Assembly (NCBI RefSeq): GCF_026210795.1
Contig: NC_089435.1
Coordinates: 496,001 to 560,000 of the forward strand
DNA length: 64,000 bases
Source of the DNA: Rhizophagus irregularis
Lineage: Eukaryota; Glomeromycota; Glomeromycetes; Glomerales; Glomeraceae
Direction: 5' to 3'
A model generated the notes under the pieces. That model ran no database searches, was not told the origin of the DNA, and was given only the letters and a program-made list of their open reading frames with translations. The translations under genes were made by a program, and so were the position numbers. Below, piece by piece: positions 22,972 to 35,893 of this stretch (position 1 is the stretch's first letter; each line of letters begins with the position of its first letter).

Positions 22972-25900
22972 ATTGTCTTTTTATAAATCAAATTAACAAT
23001 ATTTTTTTTATATTTTAAATTATTGTCACTTATTTATTTATCATGTATTATTTAAACACTAAGACTAGAGTACAATATTCTTAGTTTGTAATATAAATAC
23101 CGTATATTGATTTAATGAATTATTTCACAAGGTTTATATTTATTTATTTTATTTTATTTATTTGTGAAAAGAGAATTAAAGACAAATTGATGTATTATAT
23201 AAGTTCGGTAGCCTTCAAGATGTAATCTAGTTAAATTTTTATATTTTTAACTTTTTTTATCTAAATCCTTAAATGATATAACTTTTAATAAATAATTATT
23301 GAATAAATTTTACTTTGATGCTTTTCATTCTAATTACATATTTAGTAATAGCACGTTACATTCTAGGTTGTCGCACTAAAAAAAGTTTAAATCTTGGAAT
23401 TTTTTTTTTATTTAAATAAAAAAAACTTGTTATTAAGCAATAACATCATGACTAATGAATGCTCAATTTCTGAAAATTTATTTCCTGCTGATAATCATGA
23501 AAATTATAACTAGCCCAATCAAATGATTTATACCAGATGACGTCATTGTATTTGAATATGAAAAAGTATTGGGTGAAAAAAGAAAAATTTAAAGCCCAAG
23601 AAAAAAAATATTTGCATAATTGTCAAGAATTTAATTTATTTATCCATTATATAAACTAAACTATAAATTCAAATTTAATATTTTTTCCAAAAAGAAATAT
23701 CGATTACTTGTTATAATTTAATTAGGAATTAATATGATATATAGTTATTTTTGTAATATTATGACGAGAATTATTGTTTGTGTTTTCTTAATACGCATAT
23801 TTGGAAACTGTAATAAAAATAACATACATGACAAATTGTATTTGTATCTTTTTTGAAATGTAAATTTGTTATTTAATGATATGATAAACTAATTTTTTTT
23901 TATAAAAAAAAATTGCATAAAATTATTATTAAAAAAAAACGGAAAAGAAATATTTCACTTACCTAATAAAAATTTGTATGATGAGAATAAATTATAAGAT
24001 CTTTCTAACTATAAACCTTTTCCTTAATTAAATGAATCGTGGGGACAAATTTCTTAAATACAAATCAGTCCAGTCCTGGCTCAATCCGGTCCAGGCTGAA
24101 AAATTTTTGATTTTTGGGACTGGACCGGACCGGACTGAGCTAATCCAACCCTAGTTTTAGTATTTATTTTACAAAATAAACAAAACAGTATTTTGTTATT
24201 CCATTTTTTTTGCTTAAAAAATAATCTAATATTATAACTTTGTAGAATTTTATTTTTTTGAATGATACAGTTGATTTCAAAAAGGTGTGACAAGGCGCAG
24301 ATAACGAAAAGATTCTCAAATTTATTTCAAAAAAAAAATAAAAATCAATTTATTAATAGTACTAAGATTATAATTATTTCTTAAATTATTGTTTATAAAC
24401 ATTAAAAGAAAAAATATTAGCAACTGAAATTAATAAAAAACCAATGACAGATGCGCATCTTTCCAATTATTATAAATAACTAAAAATAAAAAGGAATAAT
24501 GATTTTTTTTTTTCAAAAATAAATAAAATAAAATAAAGTAAAATAGTATTTATTTAATAGAATTGCATAATAGCACGCAACTATAGATCTGCACCTAAAA
24601 TTTTAAGTCAGTTAAAACTTATTTCTGGTCAGCATTAATATTTGACTGGAATTAATACGAAAATTTTCTCTTAATTCTGGCCAGAATTACTTCATGTATC
24701 TTCACGTGATTAAATCGGAAAACCGAAATACCGAATACATATGCAAATGATGGATATATATACTTTATTAATAAATTAATAAATAGTTAATAATTATGTA
24801 CAATAATAATATAATAAAATACAATAAAATATTGAAATGATGAAATGATAAAGAATGAGTATAAAGAAATAAGTATAGATGATATCGTTGCATATCTAAC
24901 GAAACTTAAAAACTAAATCGATTATGATCTTTGATATAAACAATATCCAGTTATCTGTCGTTAAATTACTCCAAGTATACGGTAGATACTTACATTGCGA
25001 GATCATCTTGAATCTAAATACTGTTTCCGCGTAACATAACTTTTCAACAAGTGTTGTTGAAAATTTAGCTTAAGTATATATTTTAAATATATAAGAAACT
25101 ATATTCTCTGTTACAATTTCATTATACTAAATATCATAAACTTCATGATCTCATATTTTAACTGGATTAATTAACCGGTTAAATTATCGTACAGGTTAAC
25201 AGTCATCTTAATCAGTTCTAAATTCTAGTGTCAGAAACTATGTGACAAAATGGACGGAATCGATTAAAATTCAAAAGGTTTTTATATAAAGGTTCTGATA
25301 CTACACGTTAAAATGATTCGCGACATTAATCACAGTAATTTAAAAAATATGGGTGTCTAATTTATCGATATATATCGTATACGTATACGTTAAGCTACTC
25401 TTAAACAAGCAATTTTTAATACTCTACGCCCAAATACTACTCCAAAGATTATTCCTTCCCCGTATTTTTTAGTAGGATTTAACCTTTGATTTTGAATTCA
25501 AATATTTTAGCGTTATCCCAATAACCGGAGAACATATTGTACATATTGTTGTTACTTGGGATCTAAAATATGGTTAATATCGATTAATATCGACGTTTTT
25601 ATATGTTAACTATAAAGTTCAAACTGATTCGTACAATTTTTAAGGTCCAAATATTAATAATCAATTAAAGTTTTATTTATTTATTTATTTATTTTTAACG
25701 AATAAGTAAAAAAAAAATACTGACAAATAAAAACCTATTAAATTATTAGAATATATTAATTTTTGAAAATACTGTAAAAAAGATATCGTAAAAATGCATG
25801 CTGCGCACTTTTTTAAAAAAATTTTTACTACCGGTTAAAGATATGAAAATCACGATTTTTTTTATCTGATTTTCAAAGGGCATAAACAATCCAGACTTCT

Positions 25901-27445
25901 TTTGGTATAGTACATACAAATCATTCATTCATTTGTTACTATTTTTGGTAAAATATTATGATGATTTTGCGCAGTAGTATCCAAATTAAATCAATCAATT
26001 GTATAAACACATTTCCAATTTGTCATTTCTTTAGAAATAATATCTTATGTTCGGTGCTTGTGTATAATATACCCCGATTAAATCCGATTAAATTCATGCA
26101 TCAATCTAAATAAGACCAAATTTTCCTATACTAGAAATAGGTTCAATATAATTCGCCTATGCATCATGCAGCAAGCCCCATGACTGTGTCAGAGTCATAC
26201 AGAATCATACTTGATTGACGTATTCTCGCATAGATCGTCTCCCGTTAATTCTATACAAAGAGAGCCGAAGTCACTACCGGTAATAAGTTTCTATGCTTCA
26301 TCTGCATTAGGTTATGCCACAAAAAAAAAAATGATGCAAGCAACAAGGCTAGACTTCTTTCAGCGTACAACACTAAAGCAATAGGAAAAGATTTACCATA
26401 CCGCCCAAGAGTTGTAACGCCTTACAGTCTTACACTATTATTTTTAAGAATAAGTGTTTGGAGTAATGAAGTTATATTTTAAAGGTAACAATTAAAATAG
26501 GATTTAAGGGGGAAAAGATGGATGTCTTAGGAATAACGAGATACATAAAAATATTAATATACTTTGTTATAAAGTATTTTTACTCGATTATTTTCACAAC
26601 TTAAATAATTTAAGATAGATACGAAGTAATAATATATTGATTAATAATTTAAACATTCCTATAAAGTAATTAAATAAATTAATAAAAATATACTTTAACT
26701 TAATAGAAGCCTAAATATAAAAATTATATGCAAGGCATCACGACGAGTAAGTTTTTTCATAACAAGTTTTAAACAGGTTTTAATAGGATTTTGATCATCA
26801 CTCGACATGCCAAATGATAATTGAATATTAACGTAGTCTACCGGCCGGTAAGGAATAAAATTTTATTATATTTGAGTTTCTAAACTCGTAGAATATTTTT
26901 CGTAATATCGAGCTAATTGATTTTTAGTTTCCAGAGATAAAATAACAAAAGTTAACAATATTTATTTTATAAACATCCTAAAAATTCGACCGATACTTGG
27001 AAATTATGATATATGAAAATTTTAATTTGGTATATACTACAAAGTGAAACGGAAAGCACTATTATTTCTTCGCAAGTTGATTTATTTTATATGTAAAAAC
27101 TTCCTGGAGTCTGTTTTGAAACGGAATGAAATGTCTCATTGTCCGACTAATTAATAAACAATAATATTTCGGACTTTATAATCCATTTCTTAAAATATGA
27201 ATATTAAAAGAGATCTGCGTATTAAATATTTAGTGTCATTCATGCATGAAAGGGCGGATAATATAGAAGCGCAGACAAACAATCACAGAACTATAATCAA
27301 TCACACTTAAATGCACGTAACATGCTTAAAACTTCCTTTTTAGTTCAGATTGTTGTTTTTTCAAGTGATAATTCAATGATCTGCGATTACATTGCATATT
27401 GATCATTTGATACATTTTGATACATTAAAAATTTCTAAATTCCAT
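22972..27445. other. Intergenic, no gene recognised
   Basis: About 4.5 kb of AT-rich sequence without a credible coding frame. It holds one G/C-rich inverted repeat (24066-24155). Near 24640-24700, TTAATTCTGGCCAGAATTA-type sequence resembles the GGCCGGAATT motif of the foldback element. The rest shows nothing I can name. Confidence 0.5.
24066..24155. repeat. G/C-rich inverted repeat (GGACCGGA type)
   Basis: CAGTCCAGTCCTGGCTCAAT followed by CCGGTCC pairs imperfectly with GGGACTGGACCGGACCGGAC followed by TGAGC across an AT spacer. It stands out from its surroundings by composition. Possibly a foldback remnant. Confidence 0.55.
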
Positions 27446-27488
27446 TTTCTTTTTCTTTTTCTTTTTCCTTTTTTTTTTTTTTTTTTAT
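27446..27488 (+). promoter_or_regulatory. Pyrimidine tract upstream of the BTB/TLDc gene
   Basis: Repeated CTTTTT units grade into a poly-T run that ends about 25 bp before the ATG at 27515. Such tracts are common in fungal core promoters; the role here is inferred. Confidence 0.4.
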
Positions 27489-27514
27489 TTTTTTATTTAC
27501 AAAATTTGTAAAAT

Positions 27515-29243
27515 ATGAATCGTACCTTATCCATAGATTTTTTAAATTTACTTCAAGATCCTATTGATTATAATGCAAAAATTATAGTTGGCAAAGAACA
27601 AAATATTAAAGAATTTAACTTACATTCAGCAATCTTAGCTTCTAGATCCAATTATTTTAAAAACGCTTTATCTTTACGATGGGCAAAAAAAGAAAATGGA
27701 ATAATTATTTTTAAAAAGCCTAACATTTCACCTTTGGTATTTCAAGTTTTAATAAAGTAAGTATTTTATTTCCATTATTTAATAAAAAAAAAAAGAAAAA
27801 AAATTTATTATTTTTTAAAATCAAATTATTATTAATAGGTATATTTATTCGGGAATAATTTCCATTGAAAATAATGAGATTGGTCTTATTATTGATGTTA
27901 TAATTGCCGCTGATGAACTTGAATTACTTGAGCTTTATCAACAACTTGAGGAAGTTTTACTTGGAAATATATTAGAATGGAAAACAAAAGATATTATTAA
28001 AATTTTACGATGTGATAATTTCGTCAATTTATATAAAGCTGCAATAAATTTGGTGTGTAACAATCCCGGAGTTATTTTTGAATCTGATGATTTCTTAAAA
28101 ATGGAAGAAACTTATCTTATTCAACTTTTAAAATGTGATTATCTTAAATTAGAAGAAATTAAAATTTGGGAATATTTAATTAAATGGGGAATCAAAAATA
28201 CAAATTCTATATTAAATAATGATATAAAAACATGGAAACCATTGAATTTCATAGATCTAAAGAAAACTTTACAAAATTGTATCCCTCATATTCGATTTTT
28301 TCAAATGTCACCTGATGAATACACGAAGATTAGAACTGATTTTAAAAATATTTTACCTGATGATCTCGATGATGAAGTTACTCAATATTTTTCAAATTCT
28401 GCTTCCAGACTTTCTTTCAATGCTTTACCGCCAAGATATATATTTGATTCCAAGATTATTAACGCTACAGATGTTGCTTTAATAGCAAGTTGGATTGATA
28501 AGAAAAATGGAACACCTCATCATTTTAACGATTTACCTTTTAAATTTAATCTTATTTATCGTGCTAGTCGGGATGGTTTTGGGACTGATAAATTTCATAA
28601 ACATTGCGATAATAAGGGACCAACTATTCTTTTAATTAAAGTTCGTCACCCAAGAGAGATAATTGGTGGTTATAATCCATTAGAATGGTGTCGTACCAAG
28701 ATGGTAGAAGATGAAAGATCTCATAATCATAAAAATTATCAATGTGAAACGTCAAATAGTTTTTTATTTTCATTAACAAGTCGATTTAATCCTATATTAA
28801 GTCGAGTCAATTTTGAAAAAGAAGCAATCATTTGGAGTAAAAATGAGGGACCATATTTTGGTTTACAAGATTTGTATATTAAATCATCAGGATCTTTTAT
28901 TAATAATATTGTTGGTAAAAGCAAGCAACATTCATATGAAAAGAAAATCATCAATAGAGAAACTTTTGAAATAGAAGAATATGAAGTATTTCAAGTTATT
29001 GATAATAGATTATCTACCTTGATATTAATTAGGTTTCAAAAGATTTTTAAGAAAATTTTTGATAATATTAAAAGGATACCCATAATGATATCCAGAAATA
29101 TTATACTTATTATTCTTATAATTCTTATAATTTTGTGTTTAAATTGGCTTTATGCTAGAGCTACTAGGGGTTTTGCCAACAGACAACTAAATCGTTCAAA
29201 TCGTTACAACTGCAGAAATATGATTCAAACTGATTATTACTGA
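27515..29243 (+). CDS. BTB-BACK-TLDc protein with C-terminal membrane segment, two exons, about 548 aa
   Basis: Exon 1 is 27515-27756 and exon 2 is 27839-29243 (GTAAGT...AG; phase 2), restoring the BTB strand VLIKYIYSG. The BTB domain covers about residues 20-125 (FNLHSAILASRSNYFKNAL, IAADELELLEL). A BACK-like helical region follows (LLKCDYLKLEE, IWEYLIKWG). The TLDc domain is at about 278-475 (DSKIINATDVALIASWI, YRASRDGFGTDKFH, IIGGYNPLEW, EEYEVFQVI). BTB proteins often act as CUL3 substrate adaptors, and TLDc is linked to oxidation resistance and V-ATPase regulation. Family members usually stop just after the TLDc end. Here about 70 extra residues include an Ile/Leu-rich helix at about 498-518, long enough to span a membrane, then a basic tail. 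It would be a tail-anchored-like form. Confidence 0.88.
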
Positions 29244-29332
29244 TTATTGTACATCACTCTAGTTAGATGTTAAAATAAATGATATTTTTGAAAATAATTT
29301 AAGTTACGCAGAAATGGTTTTTTCGTGTTAGT

Positions 29333-29372
29333 TATGTAATGATGTAATGATGTAATGATGTAATGATATAAC
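29333..29372. repeat. Microsatellite-like (ATGATGTA)n
   Basis: Four to five head-to-tail copies of TAATGATG just downstream of the BTB/TLDc gene. Confidence 0.7.
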
Positions 29373-31700
29373 GCCCACAGCAAATACTAAAATAGTATAT
29401 AAAATTTGACGTCGTATACAAGATTACGTGAGAAATTATTGCAAACACATGTTTACTGATTAATATCTATTTTTTATACTACGGAGTTCACATGTTTATA
29501 ATATGACTCACCATGGTTAAGTGATACATGATTAAAATATAAAATAGCCACTTTTTTCTCTTATTCTCTTTAACTCTCTCTCCTTTCATATTCCTTCTCG
29601 CCTTTCTTTTTCTTTTATTTTTCTTGTTAAGTATGGTAATAGGTAAGGTACAACCAACTTCACACCTCATTTTAAACCGTAGGTACGACCAACTCCACGT
29701 TAAAAACTTTAAAAAAGTTAAAACCATACTTGAACAAATTTTTTAATAAAATTGAGTAGAGAAACCTGTGTTTATTGCTCGAACGACTTTCCCACATTAC
29801 GTATATATACGTACGTATTTTATGTATGTATGTACATAGTACGTATTGTGTATATATGTAAACCAAATAATTAGATGGGGGAATGAGAAAGCTTATTTTT
29901 GATTTTTACAAAAATAATTTCTTTCTTGTTCTGATGCACATGTGCATTATTTGTTTTATTTGTTTTGATTTTACGTACATAATTTTCTTTTATAATTTTC
30001 TTTCTTGTTTTTAATGCATGTGTGCATAAGTAGTTGTATCTGGGGCCAGAACATAACTAAAAAAACACAGTTTACATATAGAATTTGTCAAGTTGTGAAA
30101 GTTATTATATTATTTATCTATATGTCCGAACGTCTCTGCTCAATTTTTTGTTCTTAACAACCCAAATATTATTATTATTTTTTATTTAATCCTATTAATT
30201 ATAAACTGGTTGTATTAAGATTACAGGTAAGTGGTTTCTTTTTTCCCTGAACGAAGCTTGCCACCTCTACGTGGTGTTCAGGAGTAACAGTTGTATGTTT
30301 ATAACTGGCCAAGAGCAAGCAATATTTTATTTTAAATATTTTTGGATTTTTTGCGCCATTTTGTATTGAATATCACGTAAAAATGTTTATTCATAATATT
30401 ATTCATAATATTAGCGTCATGTTGCGTATAAAATCGTAAAAATCAAAGGGAGTTGTAAAAAGAAGTATTTAGATTTTCAAAGTTTCGGGTCGTGTTACAG
30501 TTTGACCCGACCCGATTGAATTGGAAACTTGGAGATAATGGCGTCACAACTCTTTTTTTTAAAAAAAAAATCACTATTGAAGTTTAATTTATCGAAAATA
30601 TATTAAGTTATTAATATATAGTTTTTAAGATGTAAATATTACTAAAAAAGAAAATTTTTTATTGTTTAATAAAGATTTAACAAAAAACTTTAATATTGCT
30701 TTTAATTTGTAGTATAGTCAGCACAATTATTGCTAATGACAAAAAGTTGCTTTTTGATTGCACATTTCTGGTAGATGATCTGAATTTTTGGACCACGAGA
30801 AACCATCAAAGCTGCTTTATCGGATGATTTTACTGAAGGTGTCACTAAGACTTGGAGACAATATAATGGAACCTGTAAATTATAAGTTTTATAAACTTCA
30901 AAGATCACATTCATATTTTTATACCATTACTTCTCGTTTTTACTAAAAAAGATTTGTGCGAACGTAATAAAATAAAAGATCTTGCGCGAGCATAATATAT
31001 AATGTAAATTTAAGTTTGATTAAATAAATTTGAAATATTTATATTTTTTACACTATGAAAATTATGTAATTTTTTCTAAAACCATGGATATTACCTAACC
31101 TGATGAACATTATTACGATATTTTCATAATTTTTTCATACTTTATAATTGTTTTTACAAATTTAAGAAATCAAAATTAAATGAAATAAAATCAAAATTTA
31201 AAAACATTAACATCTAGAAAAATAATGATTTGAACGTTTAAATTTCTTTTCAAAAAAAAAAACACTTATAAATATATAAGATATTCTGTATTTTTATTTA
31301 TTTTAAAATATATTAAAAAATATTAAACAAAAAATAAAACTAAAAAAAAAATTAAGAATTTCTAGGAGAAAAGAAAAGAAAATATTTAAATTAACTAGAA
31401 ATACGGGCATCACATGAAACCTACTGTACAGTATATAACTTCACAAAGGTTACTTAAATAAATGAAATCTAATCATCACGAAACACCTGTTTAAACATAA
31501 TCACACGATATTATCTTGTTTCATGATTAGTAAATAATTAGGTCAATAATTATGAATACATTATTGAAATGACTCAGAATAATTCTTTTAATCCACTATT
31601 ATAATTTTTACTTACCGATTAATCAAAAGCAAAATTATCAATAAAAGTAATTTAGAATATTATATTTTTTTAGTATAATAACTATATTAATAGATAATTA
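29373..31700. other. Intergenic, no gene recognised
   Basis: No supported coding frame. Two loosely related copies of a TTTCTTTCTTGTT...GCA...TGTGCAT segment occur at about 29920-29950 and 29998-30030. A 70-codon minus frame at 30702-30914 lacks motifs. Confidence 0.4.
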
Positions 31701-31779
31701 TCTCAACAAAGAAACAATGCAAAATAGTAAAAAAAATAAATTTCCTGCATGATCTTCATCATCTATTTCGTATCTTACC

Positions 31780-32610
31780 TTAGATCGCACAGTCTAAGCA
31801 ATCAGTATTTATTATCCATGTACTTTGATAAATTTTCCATCCCATATCTGAAATATGGTTTGGCGTAGCCCAATGATAAGTATCCTTAAATAATATATTT
31901 CCTGGATGAAAATCACGATGAACCATCCGTTTTTGATGAATTTCTTTCAGAAACAAAAGTTTAATTGATGGTAATATACTAAAACTAATAGGGAATGAAA
32001 GAAATATGATGATTTGAATGACATTATTGAAAATATGATAAAATGTTAAATTGTTTATCGCGAGATAATTGATAAAATGAAAAATAAAATGACAATAATT
32101 GGAAATTATCAATTTCATACTAAAAATTTTAATAAGTTCATGATTTATTTTTTGGAAATTCGTGAAGATACATGTTGAATTTGCTTATTTATCTTAATAA
32201 AAACCTTTGTGTAGAAGCTATTATAAAATTTTTGACACCTATATATATATTGCTCAGGGTCCCCGCTGATATACCATATATTTTTAGAATTCCATCAGGA
32301 ATTATCAAAGTTATTATAATTATCAATTGAATATGTTTTAACCTAAAGAAAGAAACCAAGTTAATTATAATATTTAAGAAAAGTGTTCAAATAGTTAAAT
32401 ATTTACAGTACATACCTCATTTAGAAAATTACTGGAAATATTCTGAGAATCATTTAAAACATTTTAAAACCATTGATTCATTTAATTGTATATCTTTATG
32501 TTCAACTAATTTTAATTGCATTTCTTCAATTAATCTATCAATTTATTTATTATTACTGGTCCAGTTTGTAAAATTTCATTCAAATAACTTTTTTACATCA
32601 TTTATATTCT
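31780..32610 (-). pseudogene. Protein kinase pseudogene (paralogue of the double-CxxC kinases)
   Basis: Reading leftward, TNWTSNNK, an in-frame stop and then IDRLIEEMQL correspond to the NWTSGNNDIDNLIQ segment of the intact genes. A frameshifted MVLK...NDSQNISSNFLNE follows, ending at a GTATG donor near 32417. Then comes a fragment resembling IYGIS.DP near 32270, and later EIHQKRMVHRDFHPGNILF and NHISDMGW, the catalytic and metal-binding loops. Stops and frame changes occur in every block and the glycine loop is not found. HRDFHPGNIL is intact, so decay is probably moderate in age. Confidence 0.72.
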
Positions 32611-33179
32611 AAATTTACATATTTATTAACATATTATCACAAACAATTTTAAAAATTGATTTAGAAAATATTTAAAATTAAATTTATAGAAAACTTACAT
32701 ATCTTGTTCAGAAATTCATTAGTAAGATTTCGTGAAGTAATTAAATATAATAAAATAACTTCTCTATTTACTGAATTTCTTGTATATTACTATATTCCAA
32801 ATGTTGTATAATTAACCAATTTATTTTACATAGTTTACGCTATCCCATAATTTTTATAGATAAAATATAGTACAAACTTAACACTACTACCTTCTACTAC
32901 TAGTGCTAATCATGATTATATAAAGCAAGCTACACAATATTATTAATTCGTGATTTTTTTTTTTTTAGTGAAAACATTTTGTCGAAAGATTTTCAAAGTC
33001 CCAATTTCATCAAAAAATTAATTACTCATTCAAATTTTTTATAAGTATTAACGAAACGATATTAATAAATAATAATTACAAAATTTGACGTTCAATTAAA
33101 AATTTACAAGTATTAATACATATTGCTATTTTTCAAGATCGGTAATATAAGGTACCAGGGAATACAGAATTTGAATGTA

Positions 33180-34115
33180 AAGAAGGGGACCTAAAAGAAA
33201 AAGACCTAAATAAAGAGAAAACCTAAATGGACCTAAAAAAAAAAAAGACGAAAAAAAAAGTTAAAATACCACACACATTCTCCCTCTCCCACGCAACACT
33301 CCCAACCTACATACCTAAAGAGAGACGTAAAGAAAAGGGCCTAAAAGAAGATCTAATAAAGAAAAGACCTAGACAGAGAGAAGATAACCTAAAAAAAAAG
33401 ATGACGAAAAAAAAATAAAATGAAACACCACATACACAAACCCATACACACACAAACCCACACTCTCGCACTCCCACACCCACACACACTCCCACACTCC
33501 CACACCCACAATCCCACACTCCCAACCCACACTCCCACTTCCACACTCCCAACCCGCACTCCCACACTCACACACACACCACACTCCCACACCCACTCCC
33601 ACACTCCCACACCCACACTCCCAACCCACACTCCCACTTCCACACTCCACACCCACACACACTCCCACACTCCACACTCCCAACCCACACCCACACTTCC
33701 AACCCACATACCTAAAGAAAGACATAAAGAAAAGGGCCTAAAAGAAGATCCAATAAAGAGAAGACCTAGACAGAGAGAAGATAAACCTAAAAAAAAGATG
33801 ACGAAAAAAAAAGACAACGATACAAAAGAAAAAAGACGACGAAGAGAAAAAAAAGATGACGAAATGAAAAAAAGAGTCTAAAAGAAAATCTAATAAGAGA
33901 AGACCTAGACAGAGAGAAGATAGACCTAAAAAAAATGACGAAAAAAAAATAAGATAAAAACACCACACACAAAACCCACACTCCACACTTCCACACTCTC
34001 AACCCACATACCTAAAGGAAGGCGTAGAGAAAAGGCCTAAGAGATAGAAGACCTAATAAAGAGAAGCCTAGGCAGAGAGAAGATAGACCTCGAAAAAAAA
34101 AGACGACGAAAGTAT
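33180..34115. repeat. Low-complexity block: purine-rich ~100-bp repeats around a CA/CCC-rich core
   Basis: A unit beginning ACCTAAAGAAAGACATAAAG and ending GATGACGAAAAAAAA occurs around 33312, 33710 and 34009, with partial copies near 33190 and 33880. Between the units lie short arrays of CACACTCCCACACC and CCCAACCCAC. Long frames on both strands here are compositional artefacts. Confidence 0.85.
33420..33712 (-). repeat. C-rich/G-rich strand-asymmetric minisatellite with G-quadruplex potential
   Basis: The plus strand is almost free of G and repeats CACTCCCACACCCACACTCC. The minus strand therefore carries dozens of GGG runs separated by 3-9 bases, the pattern expected of G-quadruplexes (i-motif on the other strand). 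Confidence 0.75.
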
Positions 34116-34593
34116 ATATTGTGTATATATAATATTGTAGTTGATGGAAAAAAAGACGATGAAAAAAAAGAGGTGAGGTATTGAGGGTATATAAATACTT
34201 TTTTCGAATACAATACACAGGGAGATTAAATAAATTGATTACATATTACTATGACTCATTTTTTAATATTTCCCTTCCCATGAAATAAATGGGTAATCCC
34301 CTCTGGAGCGTGTCACTCATTAAATAATTTAAACTATTTTAAACTAAAATTAGTAATTTCCCGGCTATCTATATGAGGAAATAAGTAAACGGTCATTTAT
34401 AAACTCAGCTAATCACTCGCAATTTTTAAAAGGTGACACTTAGTGCGACAGGGGATTACATAATTAATATCTTTCCGGTTCTTCCGACTGTTTTGCTGCG
34501 GCTTGTTGAACTTAGTATATTATTAAAGTGCACCCCGTATCAGATTCCAAAAAAATGTTACCTTCCTTATGAAATTAAATAGATTAATGCAAT

Positions 34594-35077
34594 TTATAGT
34601 ACGTTTTCACATAATTTTATTACTGTAATTCCTAAAATTCTTTGTATGTCATATATTAATTGGAATTCGCTTGTAAGTTTAATGGTTACTTTGTAAATTT
34701 CATTCATTGATGTGTTGCCAGATATTTTCTTTGGAAATTCACGTTTAAAGAATTCATTTGATGAATATGTTTTCCAAAAGATGATTTTTAATCTCCTGTG
34801 GATTAATGATTTCCGCCTTAAAACAAAGCGAACGAAAGTTGACAAGAAATTTAGTGGCATTATCTTCATCATCTTGGAAACTCATTTGATCTAATCTATA
34901 CTTGCAACCATTTTTATATATTTCAAAAGTGGAATGGGTTTTAAGAGCCTTTGAAAGTTCATTAAGTATATTTATTTCATTGGAGATAGATATCGGAGAA
35001 TCAATATTTAATTTACGTAATTTCAAAATATCTCTTTCTTGTCTAATAATATTAATTAAAGAACTTGCTTTACCCAT
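34594..35077 (-). pseudogene. Frameshifted ORF, possibly gag-like
   Basis: The first frame starts at 35077 (MGKASSLINIIRQERDILKL) and continues through DDEDNATKFLVNFRSLCFKA to HLLENIFIK at a stop near 34754. The sense continues in another frame as SSNEFFKREFPKKISGN and MNEIYKVTIKLTSEFQLIY down to 34594. A single frameshift joins them. The pattern FLxNFRSLCFKA..INxPQEIKNxLLE recalls retrotransposon capsid helices, but this is weak. It may be one exon of an unknown gene. Confidence 0.4.
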
Positions 35078-35893
35078 TCTTCAGGCAGGATGAACGATCC
35101 CCTTATATCGTATCTTGTTATATAAAATCAAATAATAATTTTATATTGATAAAAGTGGTCGTGGTCCTTAATTTATTTATTCGAATTCAATGGATTCAAT
35201 GATATTATCGTTCTGGAAACGAAAATGAAACTATTTTGTAAATATTTAGTATTTACAGTGTCATGATACCGATGCCAAGAATATACTAACACACAAACAT
35301 AACTATTTTCCTTTATTTGGTTTTAACCATTAATAATAGCACACTCATTATTTATTAGGAAAAATAAAATATGGTTAATTATCTTTCATGAAATAAATAA
35401 CCTGGTCCCGTTCGAATAAATAACAAATAAATCAGAAACAAATTTATTTAGCTAGTTTCTCCGGCTTTTTTTGATAAATATATACTGTAGTTCATAGTAT
35501 CATTTTCTTTATATCAAAGCGACTCCAAACATCTATTGACTGATATTTTATATTTTATGCAGATACTTTACAACGGACGTCCTTAACGTACAGTTGGGTG
35601 TACAATTTTAACGTACAAACTAACCCAGTTATGCACTTGCACGTGATAGAGTTAACGTTAATTCCGGTGTTAATATCGTACACCCTCATTGTACAATGAA
35701 AATTTGTATCGTACGGCAAAAAAAAAAATTTTTTTTTCTATTCCTAATCCCGGCTAGATTCAATTAATTCTATTGTTAGTTTATCACGTGGAACATAACC
35801 AATAAAAACCACTTTGTTCAAGTATATGTAGATCAACCAAATTATGGCGCGACGCGTTTCTCTTTATTACGAATAACTTTTACAACACTTATT

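Noticed and set aside
24081-24293. 70-codon minus frame
   Set aside because: It covers a G/C-rich inverted repeat; no homology or splice context.
33307-33986. Several overlapping minus frames rich in Val/Gly/Cys/Trp or Phe/Leu, and a plus frame rich in Thr/His/Pro
   Set aside because: Artefacts of the CA/CCC and purine-rich repeats; all frames are open at once.
33180-34115. CRISPR-like spacing of the ~100-bp repeats
   Set aside because: Repeats are long, degenerate and separated by low-complexity sequence in a eukaryotic context; no cas genes.
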